DNA from: Paenibacillus_E sp052115445
Lineage (GTDB): Bacteria; Bacillota; Bacilli; Paenibacillales; NBRC-103111
Assembly (NCBI RefSeq): GCF_052115445.1
Contig: NZ_JBFRGR010000003.1
Span: 1-64,000 of the forward strand
DNA length: 64,000 nucleotides
Reading direction: 5' to 3'
Shown here: one piece after another, positions 6,809-14,777 of the stretch
Position numbering within the stretch: the stretch's first letter is position 1
Layout of the letters: each line of letters begins with the position of its first letter
The notes under the pieces: generated by a model
The model's input: the letters and a program-made list of their open reading frames with translations, nothing else
Told to the model about the DNA's origin: nothing
Databases searched by the model: none
Position numbers and translations under genes: made by a program

Positions 6809-7705
6809 TTGAAACTTTTTACCAAAAGCTTTATTTGTTCATGCGCTCTTGTAGGCGCAGCCTTTTTCCTGTTCGCCGCTCCATCCACGCATGCTGCTGC
6901 CCCAGACACCTCTTCGGTGAAGGTTCAAGTCAATGATGACTTGGTGCAGTTCCCGGAAGTACAGCCGTTTATTGATACGGAGGGTACACTTCAGGTGCCA
7001 TTACGTGTGCTATCGGAGAAGTTAGGCTATCAAGTGGGATGGGCGAAGCAAGGCGATGAAGTCGTCGTCACGCTGATGAACAAGGAGCAGGCGATTCAAC
7101 TCACAACGGACGAAGAGCAAGCGATCGTGAACAGTAAGTTAGTTGAATTAGAGAGCAGTCCAACTTTGGTTAAAGGGAGTACCTATGTCCCTCTACGCTT
7201 TGTTACAGAGACGTTTGGATCTGCGATTGCGTGGAACGATGCGAATAAAATTGCCATCGTGGAAGAGGACGGCAAGACTCATAAGCCAGCCTGGATTGCA
7301 CCGCCACCAGCAGCTCTAGCAGCCCCAGTGGCCAAGGTCGTTCAGTCATCCATTGCAGCTCAAATTATTCAAGCTGCAACGACGTTCAAAGGGACACCGT
7401 ACCGATGGGGAGGAACTACACCTAAGGGTTTTGATTGCTCTGGATTCGTTCGTTATGTATACGAGGCCAAAGGTATCGAGCTGCCACGCACCTCCGTGCA
7501 AATGTACGATAATGCGGGGGCGAGAGTGACGGATTTGAAAGCGGGAGACCTCGTCTTCTTTGCTTCTGGTATCGTCAACCATGTAGGCATTTACATCGGA
7601 AATAATCAATTCATTTCCTCGACAACATCCGTTGGTGTAACGGTTGATAGTCTCGCTAGCTCCTATTGGGGCTCCAGATATGTAGGTGCTAAACGCGTGT
7701 TATAG
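6809..7705 (+). CDS. Secreted NlpC/P60 peptidoglycan endopeptidase with copper-amine-oxidase-like N-terminal domain
   Basis: 298 residues. Residues 1-30 are a signal peptide ending THAAA. Residues about 40-150 form a copper amine oxidase N-terminal-like domain (VPLRVLSEKLGYQVGW, then YVPLRFVTETFGSAIAW), a common wall-associated module in Paenibacillus with no copper role. Residues about 180-298 are NlpC/P60 with catalytic Cys210 (FDCSGF) and His258 (NHVGIYIG). It would cut stem peptides in peptidoglycan outside the cell. The TTG start at 6809 is fixed by AAGGAGG at 6793-6799; the longer open frame upstream is only the riboswitch being read through. Confidence 0.9.
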   Translation: MKLFTKSFICSCALVGAAFFLFAAPSTHAAAPDTSSVKVQVNDDLVQFPEVQPFIDTEGTLQVPLRVLSEKLGYQVGWAKQGDEVVVTLMNKEQAIQLTTDEEQAIVNSKLVELESSPTLVKGSTYVPLRFVTETFGSAIAWNDANKIAIVEEDGKTHKPAWIAPPPAALAAPVAKVVQSSIAAQIIQAATTFKGTPYRWGGTTPKGFDCSGFVRYVYEAKGIELPRTSVQMYDNAGARVTDLKAGDLVFFASGIVNHVGIYIGNNQFISSTTSVGVTVDSLASSYWGSRYVGAKRVL

Positions 7706-7737
7706 GTAGTTACGAAATCAAGTAAATCATCGATCTA

Positions 7738-7800
7738 AGAGCGTATGTTCGCTAAGTCTTTCTTTATTGAAAGCAAAGCGGCAGATGCTCTATTTTTTGC
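7738..7800 (+). terminator. Possible terminator after the NlpC/P60 gene
   Basis: AGAGC and CGCT arms pair with AGCG and GCTCT around a loop containing a second small hairpin (CTTTC/GAAAG), followed by a T-rich tail ATTTTTTG. The inner pairing is imperfect. Confidence 0.4.
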
Positions 7801-7887
7801 GCGAATTTGTGCGATTCTTATCGAATTTTTGAGAATTATAGCCTATAATGGAACAATGGTTGGAAGAAAGTAGGTGGCGCGTACGGC

Positions 7888-8547
7888 ATGCAAGTCAGTG
7901 TCTGGAAAAGCTTGTTTCATAAAATTAAATTGTCGGGTCGAACAGATCGCATGTATAACGTGGAAACAGGTCCTGCCATACCAGAAGACATTCGGGTCGT
8001 GATTAAGCAATTTTTTCATACGTATAACCATTTCAAAGGGGCTAGGCAATTCCAAACAGATACGTTTATTAAAGAAGTATTTTATGCAACAAAACAAGAT
8101 CCGAGAGATCAGCGCTCAATAGATGAGATGGAAACTTATATTCAGAGCAAGAATGTGAATCGGTTACGACTGAAATCTTATGTGATTGATGAATATTTAC
8201 GTGTTGGTGAGAAGGTGTGTATGATCGGTGTGACGCGGGAGTTTAGCAATGCGCATCGCAATCGTGTGCTTTATTTTATCATTCAGGAAGAAGGCATTTG
8301 GCGGTTCCATCATATCGTGAGATCACATCATGGCAAAATTCTAGAGAAATTTCAGGTGAAGGAACAGGTTGGATTTGTGGTTGGGGATGATAAGGTAGCG
8401 CTGCTCTTTCTTACACATGCCGATTCGGCGGATGCTTCCACGTTCATGTTAGGGGATTATGTTCACTCAGAAGGTTATCTGGAAGTGGAGCAAGAGGTCA
8501 GCGATCAGCTCTATTATCGCATTGTTCGAATGAATCGCGTACATTAA
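7888..8547 (+). CDS. Hypothetical protein
   Basis: 219 residues, soluble, no signal peptide or membrane segment. Rich in aromatic and charged residues with a beta-strand-like second half (VLYFIIQEEGIWRFHHIV, VGFVVGDDKVALLFLTHADS). I do not recognise a family. The ATG at 7888 has GTAGGTGG about eleven bases upstream. No clear operon partner: the next gene starts 225 bp downstream, and that gap shows no further gene. Confidence 0.65.
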   Translation: MQVSVWKSLFHKIKLSGRTDRMYNVETGPAIPEDIRVVIKQFFHTYNHFKGARQFQTDTFIKEVFYATKQDPRDQRSIDEMETYIQSKNVNRLRLKSYVIDEYLRVGEKVCMIGVTREFSNAHRNRVLYFIIQEEGIWRFHHIVRSHHGKILEKFQVKEQVGFVVGDDKVALLFLTHADSADASTFMLGDYVHSEGYLEVEQEVSDQLYYRIVRMNRVH

Positions 8548-8772
8548 GAAGGTTGAATACGCTTCATGGACTACTTCGTGATCAAAAGTGGAGTTTTTGA
8601 ACAACCTCTATAAGCGGCATGAATAGGCTTTGCTCGGTCGTCGAGTAACGCTTATTTGGTGTATGCGAATATGGAAGTATACAAGTGGACACAGCCCGCC
8701 TCCATGTGAAAGAATGGAACTATTATGCATCAGGTGAAAGGTTAGGTGTACATGCCTGAAAGGGAGGCAAAG

Positions 8773-9306
8773 ATGGAGAAAGAACCGATGGGGCTGCAGG
8801 AGCAGTTTTGGAAAAAAGTAGATGGCGAGCAGTTAGGGCAGCTTCTGCAAATGATTGCTTTGAGCAAGGGGCTGGAGCCTAGTCGGATTGCTTTTGTATG
8901 TATAGGGACAGATCGCTCAACTGGCGATGCACTAGGTCCACTTGTGGGGAGTAGGCTTGCAGAGCTGGGCTATCCGTACGTCATTGGCACGCTTGCAGCA
9001 CCGTGTGATGCTACTAATTTGGCCGTGCGCTTGCAGGAAATCCCACCGAATGTTGTCGTTATTGCGATAGATGCTTGTTTGGGACGGAAATTAAGTGTGG
9101 GTTTGTACCAATTGTCGAACCAGCCACTGGCTCCAGGGAAATCAGTAGGTAAAGATTTACCTCCAATTGGTGATTACACGATTGCAGCGATCGTGAATGT
9201 GGATGGACCTAGACAGTATAACGTCCTGCAAACGACTTCGTTATTTCGTGTTATGCAGATGGCAGAAGAAGTAATCCGGGCAATTGTTTATGCCATTCCT
9301 TTGTAG
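8773..9306 (+). CDS. yyaC: Sporulation protein YyaC
   Basis: 177-residue protein of the YyaC family, related to the spore protease Gpr fold and expressed during sporulation in Bacillus. Visible family features are FVCIGTDRSTGDALGPLVG near the N-terminus, GTLAAPCDATNL and VIAIDACLGR, and a C-terminal GDYTIAAIVNVDG. The Bacillus protein is of similar length (about 200). I chose ATG 8773 because AGGGAGG (8761-8767) is five bases upstream; the upstream GTG 8746 and ATG 8752 lack a site. It agrees with a spore-forming host. Confidence 0.85.
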   Translation: MEKEPMGLQEQFWKKVDGEQLGQLLQMIALSKGLEPSRIAFVCIGTDRSTGDALGPLVGSRLAELGYPYVIGTLAAPCDATNLAVRLQEIPPNVVVIAIDACLGRKLSVGLYQLSNQPLAPGKSVGKDLPPIGDYTIAAIVNVDGPRQYNVLQTTSLFRVMQMAEEVIRAIVYAIPL

Positions 9307-9348
9307 CTGAGGGGCAGCAAAGAGGAGAAAGATCGGAGTGATGGGTGA

Positions 9349-11277
9349 GTGATCGGACCAGGTGGAGCAGGTGGGCCAGGGGGAATGGGGCGGCTTTCCG
9401 ACCGGAATCGTCCAAAGGCCAAGTTAAAGGATGTATCGATACGCAGGATTTTGTTATTGTTCAAAAGATATTGGGGACAGCTCTTGGTCATTATCGGCTT
9501 GGCACTGCTTGCGGCAGTGATGGGGTTGATCCCGCCTCTAGTCATGAAGGAAATTATTGATACCGCAATTCCGCAGGGACGTGTTCAGCTATTGTCCGTA
9601 ATGGCGCTGCTGTTAATCGTGCTGCCTGTGTTGAGCGGAGTAGTGGGCGTATGGCAGAACCATCTCAATACCAAAGTAACCCAAGGGGTTATTCGGGATT
9701 TGGGGCAGTCGTTGTTTCATAATTTACAGCGGCAATCGATGTCGTTCTTCACGGACGCGCGCTCTGGCGAAATTGTTCAGCGGATCACAGGGGACGTGCA
9801 GTCGGTACAGAGTGTGGTTACGTCCATTGTCGTCTCTTCGATCACGCAAATCGTCGTCGTTTTCACGACAATTGGTATCTTGTTTGCGTTAGATTGGAAG
9901 CTGGCGATTATATCAGTGCTTATCCTGCCACTTTTCGTCTTGCCTGTGAAAAAGGTATCCAAGCTGCGGAAAGAGCTACGGATCGAAACCCAGAAAGTGC
10001 GCTCAGACATCACTTCGCAGCTGAATGAAAATTTCGGCATTTCGGGTGCGTTGTTGACGCGGATTTTTGGCAGAGAGAAGCAGCAAGAACAAGAATTCAC
10101 AACGATGAATCAAAAGGTGATGGATCTCGAGCTGCGGCTCAATCTGGTCGGCCGCTGGTTCGGAATGGCAACGAGCACGTTAGGACCGTTAGGCACGGCT
10201 ATTATTTATATCTATGGCGGCTACTCCGTCATTCAGGGTGATATGACTTTAGGCTCGATCGTCGCGTTTACGGCGTATTTGGGACGGTTGTATATGCCAG
10301 TANGGACCTTGCTGAATCTACATGTCGAGGTAGCGACAGCGCTGGGGGTATTCCAGCGGATTTTCGAGTATCAGGACATGGTGCCTGATGTGATGGATGC
10401 AGAAGGCGCGCGCCAGTTAGGGCCTGTGGCGGGGCATGTGAGGTATAAGCAGGTGTCTTTTGCTTATAAGGTTGGGGAGCAGAGCAGAGCGAGGGAGAAA
10501 GGGAAGCTTGCGGAAGCAGGGCAAAAGGCTACACCGGGGGAACAAAAGGCAAGGGAGAAGGTGCAGTATGCGCTGCGCGACATCACCTTCGAGGCGCAGC
10601 CTGGTGAGATGGTCGCGCTTGTTGGACCTAGCGGCGCAGGGAAGTCGACGCTGATCGGGATGATCGCGCGGCTATATGACCCGACAGCCGGTGCTGTTGA
10701 GGTCGACGGCGTGAACGTCCGCGACGTGGAGTTAGCGTCGCTGCGCGCGCAGATCGCGTACGTGACGCAGGAGTCCTTTCTGTTCCACGCGACGATTGGC
10801 GACAACCTGCGCTTCGCGCGGGAGGACGCTACGCGTGAGGAGATGGAGGCCGCTTGTCGGCAGGCCTACATCCACGATTTCATCGTGTCGCTTCCCGAAG
10901 GGTACGACACGATGGTCGGAGAGCGCGGCCACCGGCTCTCCGGTGGCGAGCGCCAGCGGATCGCGATTGCTCGCGCGATCCTGAAGCGCCCGCGCATCCT
11001 CATCCTCGATGAGGCGACGTCGCACCTGGACTCGGAATCCGAGTCCTATGTGCAGGCGGCGCTCGAGGAGCTGATGCAAGGGCGCACGACGCTCGTGATC
11101 GCGCACCGGCTCTCCACGGTGCTGGCCGCCGATCACATTCTGGTGATCGAAGCGGGCAGCGTCGTGGAGCGGGGCACGCACAGCGAGCTGCTGGCGCTTG
11201 AAGGGCTGTACGCACGGCTGTACAGCACGCAGTTCGCGAAGGCTGCCGAGGAGGCAGCGAAGGGCGGATTAGGCTAG
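9349..11277 (+). CDS. ABC exporter, fused permease and ATPase (MsbA/BmrA type)
   Basis: 642 residues. After a Gly/Pro-rich start, residues about 35-320 form a six-helix type 1 exporter membrane domain; residues about 395-620 are the nucleotide-binding domain with Walker A GPSGAGKST, signature LSGGERQR, Walker B ILILDEATS and H-loop IAHRLST. Substrate is unknown; such homodimeric half-transporters export drugs, lipids or peptides. Between the two domains is a charged insert (residues about 375-400, GEQSRAREKGKLAEAGQK) absent from most relatives. The ATPase half is visibly more GC-rich than the permease half. One N at 10303 hides a residue. Start GTG 9349 is tentative. Confidence 0.88.
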   Translation: MIGPGGAGGPGGMGRLSDRNRPKAKLKDVSIRRILLLFKRYWGQLLVIIGLALLAAVMGLIPPLVMKEIIDTAIPQGRVQLLSVMALLLIVLPVLSGVVGVWQNHLNTKVTQGVIRDLGQSLFHNLQRQSMSFFTDARSGEIVQRITGDVQSVQSVVTSIVVSSITQIVVVFTTIGILFALDWKLAIISVLILPLFVLPVKKVSKLRKELRIETQKVRSDITSQLNENFGISGALLTRIFGREKQQEQEFTTMNQKVMDLELRLNLVGRWFGMATSTLGPLGTAIIYIYGGYSVIQGDMTLGSIVAFTAYLGRLYMPVXTLLNLHVEVATALGVFQRIFEYQDMVPDVMDAEGARQLGPVAGHVRYKQVSFAYKVGEQSRAREKGKLAEAGQKATPGEQKAREKVQYALRDITFEAQPGEMVALVGPSGAGKSTLIGMIARLYDPTAGAVEVDGVNVRDVELASLRAQIAYVTQESFLFHATIGDNLRFAREDATREEMEAACRQAYIHDFIVSLPEGYDTMVGERGHRLSGGERQRIAIARAILKRPRILILDEATSHLDSESESYVQAALEELMQGRTTLVIAHRLSTVLAADHILVIEAGSVVERGTHSELLALEGLYARLYSTQFAKAAEEAAKGGLG

Positions 11278-11296
11278 CCGCGTCTCCGCGGCGTAG

Positions 11297-11325
11297 CAAA
11301 TAACGCCCCCAAAGGGCGTTATTTG
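11297..11325 (+). terminator. Stem-loop after the ABC exporter
   Basis: Perfect 12-bp stem CAAATAACGCCC / GGGCGTTATTTG around CCAAA. The T run is short, but the AT-rich base of the stem could work in either direction. Confidence 0.6.
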
Positions 11326-11382
11326 TGAGCACTGCCACTGAATGTGCGGCGACAGACAGGTTACTCCACCTACGGGTGATTA

Positions 11383-11428
11383 AAAGGGATATTCCCCTAG
11401 GTCAATTGACCTAGGGGAATATCCCTTT
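11383..11428. repeat. Perfect 46-bp palindrome
   Basis: Positions 11383-11428 are an uninterrupted inverted repeat with 23-bp arms and no loop (centre GTCAA/TTGAC at 11401-11410), starting AAAGGGATATTCCCC and ending with its complement. It may be a bidirectional terminator (A-rich on one side, TTTCTT on the other) or a cruciform site. Confidence 0.9.
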
Positions 11429-11566
11429 CTTGTAACTACCTAATTTGTTTAAATGATATAGTGTGTGCGTAAGCGTACCAATTAACGTAGGAGTAGAGGG
11501 AGAGAAATTACTATACACCACCAAAAGAGGAAAATAATTACATACCCATCCCACCACCATTCTGCC

Positions 11567-11748
11567 CATTGGATAAATCCAATGTAGTGCTCTTACATGT
11601 AGCCAATTGTTTAATTTGATTGGACAAATCCACTCAAATCACAGAAAAGGGTCTTTTATTGGCTCGAAAGGAGTTAGTAGACTGGATTAATCCAATGATA
11701 AGCCTAATTTCAGCCCCGATCAGGAAGTTACAGTGGATATATCCAATG
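11567..11748 (+). repeat. Intergenic four-dyad array with TTGGAT-type motifs
   Basis: Four 18-bp dyads starting at 11567, 11618, 11680 and 11731: CATTGGATAAATCCAATG, GATTGGACAAATCCACTC, GACTGGATTAATCCAATG, CAGTGGATATATCCAATG. The spacing is exactly 51, 62 and 51 bp, the same as in the differently sequenced TTAGCTG-type arrays elsewhere in the window. Confidence 0.85.
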
Positions 11749-11784
11749 GGTATAGACAGTGGCAGTCGAGTGGCGGAGCAAAAC

Positions 11785-11909
11785 GGAACGTAGATCCGCT
11801 ATCTCCGAATTTTCAGCCACAAATCGGCATATCACGCTGAAATAGCGTCCTCACGTTCCGCAACTTCACTGGAATTGGTGGAATCCTCCAATTAACGCCC
11901 TCATGTTCC
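11785..11909 (+). repeat. GGAACG-type intergenic array, three of four units
   Basis: A forward unit GGAACGTAGATCCGCTATCT (11785-11804) and two reversed units ending CGTTCC/GTTCC at 11859 and 11909; spacing 55 and 50 bp. Complete copies at 19869 and 55241 have a further unit 50 bp before; here that position (11735) is occupied by the last dyad of the neighbouring array, so the two elements abut or overlap. The array ends at the stop of the next gene. Confidence 0.75.
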
Positions 11910-11910
11910 G

Positions 11911-12513
11911 TTACTCCACCCGAACATTCGCCTGAGGGCTAGAAACCCCTGTTCCGGGAGCCCCATGGTTCCCGATCACGCCATCATCGCTATCCGCCAA
12001 TCCTGCCGGATCCAGTTTGGTTCCTTCGCGCAGTAAGTAGCCGAAAAACAAAACGTAGTACGACACGATGATGAAGAAAACGCCAGCGGTGATGGGATCC
12101 TTTGTAAATTGTGAGAATTCAGCAGGGTTGAAGGAAGTTGTTGCCCCCGTGGAAATAGCCACGCTAGCGTAGCGATACGCGATGCGACCTAGGAAGAGAA
12201 CAAGGACGGTGATCTCAATCCAGAGATGTGTACGATAGTACCAGCCATCACTTCGATGCTCGAAGCGGGTATGGCGAATTGCCGTTCGCCCGAGCAAGGC
12301 GCCGCCAGCCAGTCCGATCAAGTAGCCGATGAAATGGATGGGATGAACGAAGCCCAAGAGGAAGATGACCACTCCCAAGAGGCTGAACAGCGACAGACGA
12401 AAGGTGAGCCTGCCACGTGAAAGCTTTTGAAAGCCAATGGTGCGCCTCACCCGTCGATAAATAAAAAAGCCAAAGATAAGAAACGGAATTACATAATGCA
12501 AAGAGTCCTGCAT
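11911..12513 (-). CDS. Multi-pass membrane protein, possibly CcdC/DUF1453-like
   Basis: 200 residues. Hydrophobic segments lie at about residues 5-22, 40-58, 62-78, 97-112 and 138-160, with a basic cytoplasmic stretch RRVRRTIGFQKLSRGR after the first and a polar, Gly/Ser-rich C-terminal tail. The pattern of a short first helix then IG-F-K-LSRGR recalls the CcdC-like DUF1453 family of Bacillales, but I am not certain. GGAGGTA lies upstream of the ATG at 12513. No partner gene is apparent. Confidence 0.6.
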   Translation of the reverse strand: MQDSLHYVIPFLIFGFFIYRRVRRTIGFQKLSRGRLTFRLSLFSLLGVVIFLLGFVHPIHFIGYLIGLAGGALLGRTAIRHTRFEHRSDGWYYRTHLWIEITVLVLFLGRIAYRYASVAISTGATTSFNPAEFSQFTKDPITAGVFFIIVSYYVLFFGYLLREGTKLDPAGLADSDDGVIGNHGAPGTGVSSPQANVRVE

Positions 12514-12677
12514 GGGGAAGTACCTCCAAACCTGTTAGTGTATTTCCTAATTGTAGCAAATTTGGACGGCTCATCGTGAGAAATGTTATTCCGTTTACAA
12601 AATTGTGTCATACACTTAATAGTAGTTCGATAAACTTACTATTACACACTCAAAGTGCCGCAAGGAGTTGACGGTAA

Positions 12678-12974
12678 ATGGCTATGATCACTCATATTAA
12701 TGTATGTAATACAGTTAATGAAATTTACTGTTGTCTTCGTAATAAAGTTGTGAAGCTCGACGCGCAGCAAAAGGAGCAATACTGCAATGGCTGTAAAATG
12801 TTCGCAGGTGGTGCAACGGGTTATGACCACGGTGTTTCTTGTACGTGGGAGGATTTGCGAACCGTAAGTAATCCGCATGTGGTCCTAGACCCAGCCCAAG
12901 AGTTTAAACATAACCAAATTCGCCAAGTGCCGCCCGAGGGTCCGGCCTTATTTGTATATACACCCAGATGGTAA
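12678..12974 (+). CDS. Small Cys-rich hypothetical protein
   Basis: 98 residues with paired cysteines (YCCLRNK near residue 18 and EQYCNGCKMFAGGATGYDHGVSCTW near residues 34-56), which may bind a metal such as zinc. No family is recognised. AGGAG precedes the ATG at 12678 by eleven bases; ATG 12684 is an alternative. The last codons overlap the start of the HAD gene (ATGGTAA), so the two are translationally coupled. Confidence 0.6.
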   Translation: MAMITHINVCNTVNEIYCCLRNKVVKLDAQQKEQYCNGCKMFAGGATGYDHGVSCTWEDLRTVSNPHVVLDPAQEFKHNQIRQVPPEGPALFVYTPRW

Positions 12975-13603
12975 AACACATCCTATTTGATTTTGACGGG
13001 ACACTTGTCGATTCCAGGGCGCTCCTGGTAAAGCTTTATAATGAAATGGCCATTCAACATCGCTTCCGTCCCATCAGCGAACAGGATTTGGGTCCGTTGC
13101 GCTCGATGTCGATATCTGAACGCGTAGATCGCTTAGGGGTTCCCGTGCTCCAAATTCCTAAGCTGATGGTGGCAGGACGGCAGCTCTACCACGAGAATAT
13201 CCGATCACTGCAAATCGTGCCTGGTATGAAAGAGGTTATTGCGAAGCTTTCCACACAAGGGGTTAAGAGCTCGATTCTTTCTTCCAATTCAGAAGCAAAT
13301 ATTCGGCTTTTTTTACGAAAAAATAAGTTGGAAGGTGCATTTAAGGAGATCATTTCTGCGAAACATATTTTCGGCAAACATCATTCGATTCGCAAAGTGA
13401 TGAAGCAATGGGGAACCACGCCTACACGGATGATTTATGTCGGTGATGAATTGCGAGATATTGAATCCTGTAAGAAGTTAGGTGTGCCAATCGTAGCTGT
13501 GACGTGGGGATATGATTCACCTCAGCTACTCCATAGTGGAAGTCCTGACTACATGGCAAACACGCCTGGTGAGCTATATCGAACACTAATTAGCCTAAGT
13601 TGA
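12968..13603 (+). CDS. HAD family hydrolase (phosphoglycolate-phosphatase-like)
   Basis: 211 residues. HAD motif I FDFDGTLVDS with nucleophile and acid/base Asp at residues 8 and 10; a helical cap follows; motif II is SSILSSNS, motif III a Lys in FGKHHSIRK, and motif IV VGDELRDIESCKKLG. It would dephosphorylate a small phosphometabolite in the cytoplasm; the substrate cannot be told. Overlaps the small Cys-rich gene by 7 bp, implying co-translation. Confidence 0.85.
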   Translation: MVKHILFDFDGTLVDSRALLVKLYNEMAIQHRFRPISEQDLGPLRSMSISERVDRLGVPVLQIPKLMVAGRQLYHENIRSLQIVPGMKEVIAKLSTQGVKSSILSSNSEANIRLFLRKNKLEGAFKEIISAKHIFGKHHSIRKVMKQWGTTPTRMIYVGDELRDIESCKKLGVPIVAVTWGYDSPQLLHSGSPDYMANTPGELYRTLISLS

Positions 13604-13760
13604 GGACTACAGCAGGAATAGTCAAGAGCCGCCACAGGGAGGGACTGAGGGGGCTTTTTATCATGCAAGAAAACCGAGAATCGCAGAATTAACAGGTAAC
13701 CATCCGTTTCAAGTAAAATAAGAGTGAGGTTAAAGTTTGAGAGTCGATGGGAGTGATAGC

Positions 13761-14237
13761 ATGCTATTTTATTCAATCATTGTTGTGATTACAGCTGTCG
13801 ATCAGCTGACTAAGTATTGGATACGTTCGGTGATGACGGTTGGCGAATCCATGCCCTTTTATAAAGATTTCATTTCCTTCACGTATTATCAAAATAGTGG
13901 GGCAGCTGGCAGTTCGTTGCAAGGCTGGGCTCCTATACTTGGAGTTCTCGCGGTTCTCATTGTCGCAGGGATTTGGTGGTATCGTAAAAAAGGGGGCTTC
14001 CCAGGGACGTTAAAACAAAGTGCAGCTGCATTCCTTGTGGGTGGGGCGATTGGCAACGGAATTGAACGGCTTCTTTTCGGGAAGGTCACCGATTTCATCG
14101 TCATTAACTCCGGGAATGGGATTATGAATCTAGCGGATATTGCGATTAATTTGGGTGTTGTGCTGTATGTAGTGGACATGCTTCTATCGCAGAGAGGCAG
14201 ATGGAAAGGAAATGGGAAGAATCCACAAATTTCCTAG
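13761..14237 (+). CDS. lspA: Signal peptidase II-like protein (LspA family)
   Basis: 158 residues with four predicted membrane helices. Family motifs are visible: VDQLTKYW near the start, YQNSGAAGSS (usual NxGAAF), GGAIGNGIERLLFGKVTDFI and NLADIAIN. The two catalytic aspartates, in VTDF and NLAD, are present, so it should cleave prolipoprotein signal peptides. However the normally conserved Asp of GNxxDR is Glu here and Phe of GAAF is Gly, so it may be a divergent paralogue. ATG 13761 follows GGGAG by seven bases. It is not in the usual lspA-rluD-pyrR context. Confidence 0.8.
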   Translation: MLFYSIIVVITAVDQLTKYWIRSVMTVGESMPFYKDFISFTYYQNSGAAGSSLQGWAPILGVLAVLIVAGIWWYRKKGGFPGTLKQSAAAFLVGGAIGNGIERLLFGKVTDFIVINSGNGIMNLADIAINLGVVLYVVDMLLSQRGRWKGNGKNPQIS

Positions 14238-14330
14238 GTATTTAAGCCCTCAAATGAAGAGTTGGTATAGATCTAAAGAACTATTTATGGTATCCTTCAA
14301 GTAGGAATACGTCATTGGAGGGATGGTCAC

Positions 14331-14666
14331 ATGAAAGCGGATCGACAAGATCTTGTTGATGAGTTTTTTGCGATGATTCGAAAGCTGAACCGCACGGGAT
14401 CGGATATTATGCATGTGAGGGAGTTTTTCTGGCGATCGTCTGAAATTCGCGGATTTATCCCGCCAAATGTTGAGTTTATGACGGTTCTCAAAGCTTATAA
14501 TGCGGTGCTTTTTCATGAGTTTCGGAAATCACTAGTGCCTCATACAAGTATGCATATCTTAGCCAATGTTCACATGGAGGCAGGAGATGCGCTGGTTAGC
14601 TTGGGGATCACAACGCTAGAAGATCTCGAATTAGCAGTTAAAGGCAGGATATTAACCAAAGCATAA
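14331..14666 (+). CDS. Hypothetical protein
   Basis: 111 residues, soluble, helical by composition. No motif is recognised. GGAGGG nine bases before the ATG at 14331 gives a strong start. Stands alone between the LspA gene and convergent topB. Confidence 0.6.
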   Translation: MKADRQDLVDEFFAMIRKLNRTGSDIMHVREFFWRSSEIRGFIPPNVEFMTVLKAYNAVLFHEFRKSLVPHTSMHILANVHMEAGDALVSLGITTLEDLELAVKGRILTKA

Positions 14667-14733
14667 AGAGTCGTCATGAATAGTAACAAGCAAGCAGATG
14701 CCGGTATAGAAGTTGTTCTCATAGTGTAAAATC

Positions 14734-14772
14734 AAGCCCAAGCGAAGAAGCAAGTCGCTTGGGCTTTATTCT
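14734..14772. terminator. Bidirectional terminator between the hypothetical gene and topB
   Basis: Perfect 12-bp stem AAGCCCAAGCGA (14734-14745) / TCGCTTGGGCTT (14755-14766), flanked by AT-rich DNA on both sides, between convergent genes. Confidence 0.75.
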
Positions 14773-14777
14773 TGGTA

